In this document: positions 25,401-31,935 of the stretch, in pieces
Layout of the letters: each line of letters opens with the position of its first letter
Position numbering within the stretch: the first letter of the stretch is position 1
NCBI GenBank assembly: GCA_036785705.1
Contig: JAWUZG010000070.1
Location: forward strand, 4,103,001 to 4,167,000
Direction: 5' to 3'
Source of the DNA: Acanthornis magna
Lineage: Eukaryota; Chordata; Aves; Passeriformes; Acanthizidae
DNA length: 64,000 nucleotides
Made by a program: the position numbers and the translations under genes
The notes under the pieces: model-generated
The model's input: the letters and a program-made list of their open reading frames with translations, nothing else
What the model was told of the DNA's origin: nothing
Database searches by the model: none

Positions 25401-27579
25401 TTAGGAGAAAAATCTGTGAAGAGAAGAAAAGGAAATGAGAAACTGTTGAGGAGTTCTCTGTAGCAGAGGAAAAAAGAAGATGCGGGTAGGGAAAACCTTC
25501 ATGATTATCAGATATGGAAAACATGAATGCAAGAATAATAACAAAAGGAAAGAAAGCAGTAACACACATGTGGCTTACAAAGGTATTTTCTACCAGACTA
25601 TTTCACTCTGGTAGAATAAGATCTCAGGCTACATCCCAGAGACGATCAACACAGATTTTCCTGTGAGCCCTTGCAAAACTGAGGAGGGGCCCAGCTACTT
25701 CAAGAGAAGTAGAATTCACTTTACTTGAAATTTTTATCTGGAAATTTCCTGGCCTAGAATAGCAGCTCTGAGCAATTCTGCAAAAAACCCAAGATCAGGT
25801 GAAGAACAGGAGATGTGCTGCTGTCAGGGCAATGACTAAGGAAGAGAATCAGTATTTTGCTGGGTCACATCAACCTGGCTGTTCACCTTGTTTTTTCATC
25901 CTTCAGGACAATCACCACTTCTCGCTATGTTTGAGTACATCATCTTGAACAACTGATCACCATTTTTTTGGGTCCTCCTCCACACAGTGATAACAAGCAG
26001 GCTTCCCTATTTTGATGTGCAATAAAACATGCACGGGTCTTTATCTGAACACAAATAACTATACAACAACTAAAAAGCACAGAAGCAAATTAAGACTTTA
26101 ACCAGCTAAAAGTAGAATGTTGTTAAATGATGTCATGTTCACTAAAACTGAAGTAGCTATGGGTACACAAAATAATTTTGCCGCTTATGGGAGATGCGCA
26201 AAATAATAAATATTTGACAGAATTTTAAAAAAGAACTGCATATTGACCCATTTTACCTGCAACACGAGTACTGTGCAACAAAGCTTGGCAATCCCCCCAT
26301 ACAACCTTTTTTCAAACATTTCTTTTTACAGCTTTCACCTGTCCCTGTTTTCTCCCTTTCCCATTCCTGTCTCCTTCACAGAGAAGCAGAGGTCAAACAG
26401 CTTAGATGTCAGGTATTAATCCTTTCCAGTCACCTGTGTGGCTGCTGTCCTGGTGTACTGGACCCATTTTGGAAACTGGTCTGGCTGAACTGCTGTGCAC
26501 CAGGTGGTGGAGGCCCAACAGGAGGTGGAGAACCAAAAGGCACAGCTGATTTCGACACACCTGCAAAAGATTAAGCACTGTTAAGTAAAATCCTGTAAGA
26601 AAGAACAAGATGGGCAAAAAATATAGGTGTGCAGCTCTGCTCTAGTGTTAAGAATAATAGCTTTGGGTCACCCTGCTTAAGCAGAGGGGTTGGACCAGAG
26701 GTCCCTTCCAATCTCAGTGATGCTGTTAGGAAGCACAGATTTGTGGTCAGTTATAAAAGCAGATATGAAAAACTAACAGATAATAAAAAGGAAAAAAAAT
26801 AGCAGTTAATAACTTTCCAGCAAAGAATCCAAGAGGGACAGTAAGAAAGAAGCAATGAACAAACAGACACTGCAACTGCCAGTAGTAATTGATAGTGGTA
26901 ATTCCCCATCACCCAATTATATTTCGAGGCAGAAACAAGAGGTCCAGAGACCAAGAATGAAAGCTTAAAATGACTTTTAAAAATAAAAACAAAAAGAGCT
27001 TCCATATGTAGAACCTGCTTTCCTGTGCTGAAAATCATTCTTAATTCAGATCTAGTACAGTGACTATGAAGAAACTGTAATTTATGTAAACAGCAGGGCT
27101 CAATGAACAGCCTTTCAAACTGTATTTCTTGAATTATTTTCCCTTTAAATTACTCTAACATTAAAAAATTATTTGGTATGAAAACCAATATTTCCCCCAA
27201 GTGTTCTAATAAGCCAATTACCAGAAGTATTTCTATCAGAATTCTGACTATATTCAGGACTTGATTAAAGTAGCACAACTCGTGCTGTCTTTAATGAGAA
27301 GCTTTAGAGAAACTGGGTAAAACTTTTTTTTCTGTTTCCTGTTGCAGTATCATTGAAAAATTACACGAGTTAGAAATAGAGATGCAAACTGCCATCAGAA
27401 AAAGTAGACTCTGAAAACAATTTTAAAGCCAAAATAATACCTGGCTGAGGTGCTGAGTAGGAGGAGTTAGGGTCCCCATAATGTCCATAATGAACTGAAG
27501 AATTAGGTGGTCCAAATCCTCCTATTCCTGGCTGGGATTGAGAATACGGAGGAGCTGCAACATAACCTTGTTGACTCAT
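1328..27579 (-). CDS. SEC24D: SEC24D, COPII coat cargo-adaptor subunit (5' half, ten coding exons, spliced)
   Basis: The product pairs with SEC23 in the inner COPII coat at ER exit sites and binds export signals of cargo; in vertebrates SEC24D matters for collagen and skeletal matrix secretion. Ten exons join to 1,430 nt (476 codons plus 2 nt) with every phase agreeing and every intron GT-AG. The protein starts [14 protein letters not shown], which is characteristic of SEC24D. Residues 1-265 are rich in Pro, Gln and Ser. The Cys4 zinc finger is C366-X2-C369-X18-C388-X2-C391. Residues [12 protein letters not shown] begin the vWA-like trunk. The full protein is about 1,030 residues in mammals, so the rest of the trunk, the beta-sandwich, helical and gelsolin domains lie beyond position 1. 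The variable N-terminal part differs most from mammals, as is usual for SEC24 proteins. SEC24A, B and C are excluded by the N-terminus. No frameshift or stop was seen. Confidence 0.97.
1453..3867 (-). other. SEC24D: SEC24D intron 10
   Basis: 2.4 kb of AT-rich sequence with GT-AG ends. No exon, RNA gene or recognisable transposon was seen in it. Confidence 0.9.
3868..3983 (-). CDS. SEC24D: SEC24D exon 10, residues 397-435
   Basis: 116 nt, acceptor cttgtag, donor GTGAGT. It encodes [19 protein letters not shown] and then [20 protein letters not shown], the conserved linker from zinc finger to trunk (ELxxGSYEY motif). It ends in phase 0. Confidence 0.98.
3984..5164 (-). other. SEC24D: SEC24D intron 9
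   Basis: 1.2 kb, GT-AG ends. AT-rich with short T-runs; no other feature recognised. Confidence 0.9.
5165..5303 (-). CDS. SEC24D: SEC24D exon 9, Cys4 zinc finger, residues 351-396
   Basis: 139 nt, acceptor tctacag, donor GTAAGT. It encodes [19 protein letters not shown] and then [20 protein letters not shown]. The four zinc ligands C366, C369, C388 and C391 are all present with the family spacing CX2C-X18-CX2C. The finger lies at the SEC23-SEC24 interface in known structures. The upstream intron is the longest in the window, about 12.9 kb. Confidence 0.98.
5304..18170 (-). other. SEC24D: SEC24D intron 8 (12.9 kb)
   Basis: The longest SEC24D intron here, nearly half of the gene portion shown, with GT-AG ends. 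It includes A-rich stretches (about 6,780-7,150) and T-runs (about 6,223-6,236). Nothing in it resembled coding exons, structured RNA genes or intact transposons on either strand. Conserved non-coding elements cannot be judged without alignment. Confidence 0.85.
18171..18298 (-). CDS. SEC24D: SEC24D exon 8, residues 308-350
   Basis: 128 nt, acceptor tttccag, donor GTAAGG. It encodes [20 protein letters not shown] and continues to PFAAVPPNE in phase 0. The [11 protein letters not shown] motif is conserved through SEC24C/D-type proteins. Confidence 0.97.
18299..19600 (-). other. SEC24D: SEC24D intron 7
   Basis: 1.3 kb with GT-AG ends. It contains one short perfect hairpin (19227-19249), listed separately; otherwise unremarkable. 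Confidence 0.9.
19227..19249. repeat. Perfect 10-bp inverted repeat with 3-nt loop
   Basis: ctagtctagt, loop ctt, then actagactag. It lies inside a SEC24D intron and could fold as a small hairpin in DNA or RNA. It is too short to be a microRNA precursor. Confidence 0.75.
19601..19712 (-). CDS. SEC24D: SEC24D exon 7, residues 271-307
   Basis: 112 nt, acceptor ttcatcag, donor GTAACT. It encodes [13 protein letters not shown] followed by [17 protein letters not shown], a well-conserved start of the folded SEC24 core (beta-sandwich portion), then one base of the Gly codon that continues in exon 8. Confidence 0.97.
19713..22353 (-). other. SEC24D: SEC24D intron 6
   Basis: 2.6 kb with GT-AG ends. 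No exon or repeat family was recognised in it. Confidence 0.9.
22354..22475 (-). CDS. SEC24D: SEC24D exon 6, residues 230-270
   Basis: 122 nt, donor GTAAGT. It encodes [16 protein letters not shown] and ends [13 protein letters not shown] in phase 0. The [11 protein letters not shown](I) motif marks the boundary between the disordered N-terminus and the folded core shared by all SEC24 paralogues. Confidence 0.96.
22476..23231 (-). other. SEC24D: SEC24D intron 5
   Basis: 0.76 kb, GT-AG ends; nothing further recognised. Confidence 0.9.
23232..23504 (-). CDS. SEC24D: SEC24D exon 5, proline-rich segment, residues 139-229
   Basis: The largest exon in the window (273 nt). The donor is GTGAGA and the acceptor is a short-tract AG at 23505-23506. 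It encodes runs such as [21 protein letters not shown]. Its GC content is much higher than the flanking introns. Long frames on the opposite strand here are shadows of this exon. Confidence 0.93.
23505..24853 (-). other. SEC24D: SEC24D intron 4
   Basis: 1.35 kb, AT-rich, GT-AG ends; nothing further recognised. Confidence 0.9.
24854..25002 (-). CDS. SEC24D: SEC24D exon 4, residues 89-138
   Basis: 149 nt with acceptor ccctttag and donor GTAATT. It encodes a Ser/Pro/Tyr-rich stretch ending in [15 protein letters not shown], which resembles the conserved 'QLxSQLxxMQINSYG' segment of mammalian SEC24D, supporting the paralogue assignment. Confidence 0.94.
25003..26433 (-). other. SEC24D: SEC24D intron 3
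   Basis: 1.4 kb, GT-AG ends. It includes purine-rich stretches near 25,380-25,500; no gene recognised. Confidence 0.9.
26434..26560 (-). CDS. SEC24D: SEC24D exon 3, residues 47-88
   Basis: 127 nt between a cttttgcag acceptor and a GTGACT donor. It enters in phase 1 and leaves with two bases of an Arg codon. It encodes proline/glycine-rich low-complexity sequence such as [16 protein letters not shown], typical of the unstructured N-terminus of SEC24 proteins. Confidence 0.92.
26561..27440 (-). other. SEC24D: SEC24D intron 2
   Basis: 0.88 kb, GT-AG ends. It carries a short CR1 3' tail (26664-26728) in the opposite orientation to the gene. Confidence 0.9.
26664..26728 (+). mobile_element. CR1 LINE 3'-end fragment
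   Basis: The stretch reading gggtcaccctgcttaagc, then ggggttggaccagaggtccc and ttccaatctcagtgatgctg, matches the typical 3' tail of avian CR1 (…GGTTGGACTAGATGATCTCCAGAGGTCCCTTCCAAC…). It is a diverged, 5'-truncated copy in plus orientation within a SEC24D intron. Confidence 0.8.
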
Positions 27580-27623
27580 GATGGCAATTTTCTCATTCCA
27601 AGTACTGCGTCCTCTTCAGGACT
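27441..27623 (-). CDS. SEC24D: SEC24D exon 2: 44 nt of 5'UTR plus start codon and residues 1-46
   Basis: The acceptor (tttgcag) precedes 27623 and the donor (GTATTA) begins at 27440. The ATG is at 27577-27579, with A at -3 and A at +4. The exon codes for 46 residues plus one base (phase 1), rich in Tyr, Gly, Pro and Ser. The start is chosen because it begins the MSQQGYV motif shared by vertebrate SEC24D. An overlapping short upstream ORF precedes it (see separate entry). Confidence 0.95.
27576..27596 (-). promoter_or_regulatory. SEC24D: Upstream ORF (6 codons) overlapping the SEC24D start codon
   Basis: On the minus strand an ATG at 27596-27594 opens a six-codon frame (MRKLPS). Its TGA (27578-27576) overlaps the SEC24D ATG (27579-27577) as ATGA. 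The upstream ATG has G at -3 and A at +4, a moderate context. It lies in exon 2, so any transcript using the 27623 acceptor would carry it. The overlap suggests leaky scanning or termination-reinitiation control; that is inference. Confidence 0.7.
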
Positions 27624-30600
27624 CTGCAAAAAAGAAAACAACACCTGCTACTATTCATCACTCTCTGTGCATTTTAAAAGGCCATGAACTGTACTCCCCC
27701 CAAAAAAGATAAAAGACATATTTGAAGGCAAAAAAAGACCTGAAGTCAGGGGCAAATATTGGTTTTGCTTGATAGCTTAGTTTCCTCAGCACTGCCACAT
27801 GCTGCATGAATTTAAATAGGATTCACCTCTCCCAGGCCCAGGGAGAGAAGAACTGTAAGCAATGGATGTGCAGACAGAAAAAACTCTCACAGGAAATTCC
27901 CATACTGTTCTTTTTATTGAAGAACCTTGATTTCAACTACACCTGGAAAATACACTATGAGTCCTGTCCAAATACCATCCCGATGAACACAGAAAACACT
28001 GAAAAATCAGGAAAGGCAGAGTGACCAGAGTAGAAAACTCCCCTACCAAATTCTTCTCCTGTGCTAGCACATCTTATTTTAGAGGTGTGGAACATGACAC
28101 TGGTTTTTCACCAAACCTTTTACAAACCTACATCAGGCCCACTCCAAGCAAGTGATGGAAGATTCATTGCTTTTGATGCTGGTGAAACAGAGAATAAAGT
28201 ATAGGATAGAGAGAGATCCTGATTCTGGTTGTCTTCTACATTACTGGCCTAGGGATTTTTACTTCAGAACTCCACAGTGTGATGAAATTGAGCACAAGAT
28301 ATTCCACAAGGAAGAGCTGAGGCAGTATGGCCTCAACAGCACTGTATGTTGTTCTTGCTCTTATCAGGCATCTTTTCCCTAAGTCTTCACATCTTGATCT
28401 TGTTGTTGTTAAAGAAAATGAAACAAGCAAAACCCAGAGTCTGATAAAACGCAATTCAGAAAGAGTTTTCTAGTGAGAGCATTCACAAGATATGTAATTT
28501 CTTTCTTGTAGTCAGATTTTGTCGAACGGGATAGAGTAACATTATAGAAAACTTTCAGGAAAGAGTGTCTTGATAATAGCTATCATTTTCAGAAGCAGAA
28601 AATCCGGAGAACTATGCATTGCTATACCATATCATTGTATTTCACAAGATCAGTTTTCAGATAGGGTGCCCTTGCCACCAAGGGATCTGAAAAGTTGTTA
28701 AAGTTGTACAGTCTTCAGCCTTGATAATTAGCTTTCTCTTTTTCATGTGAGAACTTCTATTTTGATATATTAAATTTAACAAAAACAGAACTTCACTTTC
28801 TTGAGGCCCAAACTAAACTGTTAAGAGAAACGTTGAGGATCCAAACCCTGAGCAAACTTCTACTACTCCTGTAGAGTCCTGAGCACACAGGCCAGGCATC
28901 CCCAAAGAACTAAAGACACACAACATAAATTAGCACTTCAGGTGTTAAATGTTCCTTCAAAATAGCTTTCCCAACCACCTACACTTCACATTCTTAAGCT
29001 CAAGCCATGGAGCAATCTTTAAATATGCAAACTGGATGAAAATAAATCAGGACTTGTGCTCCAGAAGCAAGCACAAATGCACCTCAGAATTACAGCTCAA
29101 AGAACACACAGATAAATTTATGCTGTGCTGGCACATGTCAGTAAAGTTATCTCTATAAGAAAGCCCATTTCTAGTTTTCTCAAATTAAACAAATACTTCT
29201 GAAGAAAAAAAACCTCAACAGTTTTACTGATCTTCCACATCAGACAAGAAACCACTCTGAGCTGTGTACAGGGCCTGGCCCTCCCCACACACTGCCTGTG
29301 CAACCCTCTAAACCACACTCGTCAATGCAGCCTAAGATTTCTCAGTTGCAGAGTTCAACTGCTTCCGGGAGCTAATCCTATGGAGTTTTCTCCTATTTAT
29401 TAGTTAACAAGGTAAACACAGGGAGAAGAAAGAAAAATGTTTAATCAGAGGCTTGGTGCTGCCAGCTGTACCTTCTTCCCTCCCCCACCTCCATCAGAAA
29501 AGACGTGGCAGTGAGAGCTTTAGTTGTTCCAAAAGACACTGAATTAGCATTAAATTACCCACACACTGGCACAGACATAGATATATGTTTTGTATCTGTA
29601 TAAAGCAAGAGATTTTCACTTAAAGGCAGTTGCAACGACCAACACCTTAAGCTGCAAGAGCATTCAGAGGAAATTACTTCCTCCACAGCCTACTCACACA
29701 CACACAAAAAAAAAATCTTGCCACGTCAAACTTCCCACAGACAGTATAAACACACAGAGGTTGTGCTGAAGTGAGACAGGAGCTCTAACCATACACAAAA
29801 TAATACAAGCATTTTGGACACAATTCCAGATTCTATTTAAAACAAAGAAGATCTCTTCTCAAGGTAAGTATATATACCAACTATCACAAATGAGTGTTTT
29901 AAGGTCGCCTGAAGAATTATGAGCATTTCAGAAATTATACTGTGGGGGAGGGTGTAGATGCACCACCACACGAAGAGTTCATACAGTAGGTCATAAAAAC
30001 TTTTTCTTCCTGTCTCAAACAGTAGTTTACCTTATAACCCATAACCTGGAGAACCACACCAGCAGTGAGAACAGCTGCAGAATTCAATTGACCTCTATTA
30101 CAGAATAGGTTGTCATATTTTTTGGAGGATCGCTGTACCTATGCAACGCTCTGGAGTCTTTGTGAAGACGTAAAACTCAGCTACGTGCAAGAAATAGGAC
30201 AACAGAAACAAAAACAGGCTCGCGTCCTTGGTTCCCCGAAGAAGTATTAACTTTGTATTTCTTCGGAGACACAGTGCTCCCCAACACATCATCGAGGCAG
30301 AGGTGCTGTCCCTTCCCATGGCTTGCTGCAATCTCAACCTGGCAAACAGTCTCGGGGGTGTGCACCTTTATCTACACGGACCCATACACGCAGAATGGAA
30401 TATCGCTGCACACACACAGCTACACACATATTTTAGGGTTTTTATCGGTAACACATTGCGAACTAAGCTATGAAAGCAAAATCTTAATTTTTCCCTATTC
30501 AGTGCCAAGCCTGCAGAGCTCTCCTACGTTTTTTTCTGCATATAACTTTTCTATCCCTACCACCTACGAGTTTTAAGCCGCCGTAAGCCCGCAACAGGTC

Positions 30601-30828
30601 CGGCCCCGTGCTCGGAGCCACCGCCCGCCCCGCGGCAGTACCTGTGCCTGCCCGGGGCCGCGCTCTGCCGCCGGGTGCCCGCGGGTGGGCGCAGCCCCCC
30701 GGCTCCCGCTGCTGAGGGCGGCCGGAGCGCCGTCCCCGTGCCGTGCCCGCCCCGCGCTGTCCCCGCGCTGTCCCCGCGCTGTCCCCGCGCTGCCGCCTCA
30801 GCCGGGGGCGCCCGTTGGGACCGTTACC
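27624..30828 (-). other. SEC24D: SEC24D intron 1 (5'UTR intron)
   Basis: Spans from the exon-2 acceptor to the CpG island. The upper limit assumes the donor at 30827-30826; a second good donor at 30641-30640 would shorten it. No coding exon or transposon was recognised in the roughly 3 kb. Confidence 0.65.
30754..30792. repeat. Tandem 11-mer (GCGCTGTCCCC, 3.5 copies)
   Basis: Perfect copies at 30754-30764, 30765-30775 and 30776-30786, followed by GCGCTG. It lies in the CpG island, just downstream of the preferred exon 1 donor, and is likely polymorphic in length. Confidence 0.9.
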
Positions 30829-30863
30829 TGCGGCCGCGCGCCCGCTCCCTCACGCGCCCGAGT

Positions 30864-30871
30864 GCCACGTC
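30864..30871 (-). promoter_or_regulatory. SEC24D: Candidate UPR element (GACGTGGC)
   Basis: Plus strand gccacgtc, minus strand GACGTGGC. This matches the XBP1/ATF6/CREB3-family core (TGACGTGG-type UPRE) without its 5' T. It lies inside the CpG island near the likely SEC24D start site. COPII genes, SEC24D included, are known targets of the XBP1 and CREB3L2 branches of the ER stress/secretory programme. Binding here is inference. Confidence 0.5.
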
Positions 30872-30892
30872 TGAGGCGGCCCCGCGCGGGCG

Positions 30893-30903
30893 GCGCCTGC
30901 GCA
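30893..30903 (-). promoter_or_regulatory. NRF1-like site (TGCGCAGGCGC)
   Basis: The minus strand reads TGCGCAGGCGC, the usual form of the NRF1 motif in CpG-island promoters. Its position within tens of bases of the likely transcription start fits typical NRF1 placement. Confidence 0.55.
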
Positions 30904-31161
30904 GTGCGGGCGGCGAGGCCGCGCCCGCGGCCGGGCCGTGCCCTCATGGGCCGGGGCGAAGGGCAGCCCGGGGCGGTCACCGTGGGGCTGTGTTTCCTCC
31001 TTCGCCGGGGGACATCTCGCTCAAAACACAGACGTGTCACACAAACGGCATAGGTTTGTTTTTTTTTTTCTCTCGTCTGTGCTTGAAAAACAGAATCACG
31101 GAATCAGTTGGGTTGGAAAAGACCTCTGGGATCATCGAGTCCAACCTATGACCGAGCACCA

Positions 31162-31169
31162 CCACGTCA
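31162..31169 (-). promoter_or_regulatory. CR1-borne TGACGTGG motif (exact UPRE core)
   Basis: Plus strand ccacgtca, minus strand TGACGTGG, an exact UPRE core match. It is within the CR1 tail, about 300 nt upstream of the promoter copy and in the same orientation relative to SEC24D. Function is inference. Confidence 0.4.
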
Positions 31170-31189
31170 ACTAAACCGTGTCCCTCAGT

Positions 31190-31197
31190 GCCACGTC
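31190..31197 (-). promoter_or_regulatory. CR1-borne GACGTGGC motif
   Basis: Plus strand gccacgtc, identical to the promoter motif at 30864-30871. It lies 28 bp from the neighbouring CR1-borne motif. Function is inference. Confidence 0.4.
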
Positions 31198-31371
31198 CGG
31201 CCTCTCCTTAAACAACACCTCCCCGCACGGTGACTCTGCCACCTCCCTGGGCAGCCCATTCCAATGTGTAATCATCCATTCTGTGAGAAATTCTTCCTAA
31301 TGCCCAACCTAAACCTCCCCTGGAACAGCTTAAGAGTGTGTCATCCTGTCACTGGCTGCCTGGTCAGAGAA

Positions 31372-31373
31372 GC

Positions 31374-31430
<57 letters not shown>

Positions 31431-31467
31431 TGTGTGTATATGTGTGTGTGTGTATGTATGTATGTAT
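31372..31467. repeat. Compound (TA)n(CA)n(TG)n microsatellite, 96-nt alternating purine/pyrimidine
   Basis: A (TA) run, about 21 CA units, then TG/TA units such as tgtatgtgtgtatatg and tgtatgtatgtatg. Purine and pyrimidine alternate without a break for 96 nt, a classic Z-DNA-prone tract; the CA and TG halves can also pair with each other. It directly follows the CR1 fragment. Confidence 0.95.
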
Positions 31468-31823
31468 TTACAACTACGTTTTGCACATATACATCTGCCA
31501 TATCTGTATGTAAAATTATGCTACCCGAGTATCTACAGTGAAATATGATGCAGGTACTTTACCTGTTTGTATTTTACCTGCACTGGTTTTAGTTACTCTT
31601 CAAGTGCATTTAAAAATGCTGCCTTGGTTACAGGATAGGCCATGTTTTGCTAATTAACAAAGTAGAAACATGGGAGTAACATGAGAGACATTGGAAGTAA
31701 CATGAGGAAGATGTATTTGTAAAGTTACTTTTCCTCCCAAACACAAATAAACATTAATTGTGTTTTTAAAGTAAAAAGGAAGTGGCAGAGGATTCACAAC
31801 CAGGAAAAAAAGCAATCACTCCA

Positions 31824-31935
31824 AGAATCACAGAATCATAGAATATCCTGAATTGGAAGGGACCCACAAGGATCATCAAAATCCAACTCCTGGCCCTGCA
31901 CAGGACAGCCCCAAGAATCGCTCCACAACAGCTGC
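31824..31935 (-). mobile_element. CR1 LINE 3' fragment, second subfamily
   Basis: The plus strand reads agaatcacagaatcatagaa, then ttggaagggacccacaagga and caactcctggccctgcacag, the reverse complement of a CR1 3' tail of the type common in songbirds. It fades after about 110 nt. It differs in sequence from the copy at 31091 and so is a different subfamily. Confidence 0.9.

Larger units (their letters stand above)
30829..30930 (-). other. SEC24D: SEC24D non-coding exon 1 (approximate)
   Basis: Inferred from position: exon 2 has an acceptor in its 5'UTR, so a non-coding exon must lie upstream. The minus strand of the CpG island has a consensus donor (CCGCAG|GTAACG) ending an exon at 30829-30828. 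A second (GCACAG|GTACTG) would end one at 30642. The transcription start is not determinable from sequence; the upper boundary is a guess. Confidence 0.4.
30560..31020 (-). promoter_or_regulatory. SEC24D: CpG-island promoter of SEC24D
   Basis: The only strongly GC- and CpG-rich block in the window, with no CpG depletion, several GC boxes (for example in ccgcccgccccgcgg), an NRF1-like site and an ACGT-core UPR-type site. It lies at the expected 5' end of SEC24D and has no TATA box, as is usual for housekeeping secretory genes. Divergent transcription from it is possible but unproven. Open frames through this block are a by-product of high GC. Confidence 0.88.
31091..31371 (-). mobile_element. 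CR1 LINE 3' fragment next to the SEC24D promoter
   Basis: In reverse complement this reads as the 3' end of an avian CR1: the plus strand begins agaatcacggaatcag, then gggttggaaaagacctctgg and gatcatcgagtccaacc, and continues with the 'cctgggcagcccattccaat' and 'tgtgagaaattcttcctaat' blocks. It is 5'-truncated, about 280 nt. It keeps many CpGs and abuts a microsatellite at its 5'-truncated end. Two ACGT-core motifs lie inside it. Confidence 0.95.

Noticed and set aside
28152..28382. A 76-codon plus-strand frame in SEC24D intron 1, considered as a retropseudogene
   Set aside because: No family resemblance, no poly-A tail or target duplication, and it begins in ordinary AT-rich intron.
30675..31151. 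Long Arg/Ala/Pro-rich frames through the CpG island on both strands
   Set aside because: A GC-rich promoter has few stop codons; the frames run on into CR1 sequence and do not resemble a protein.
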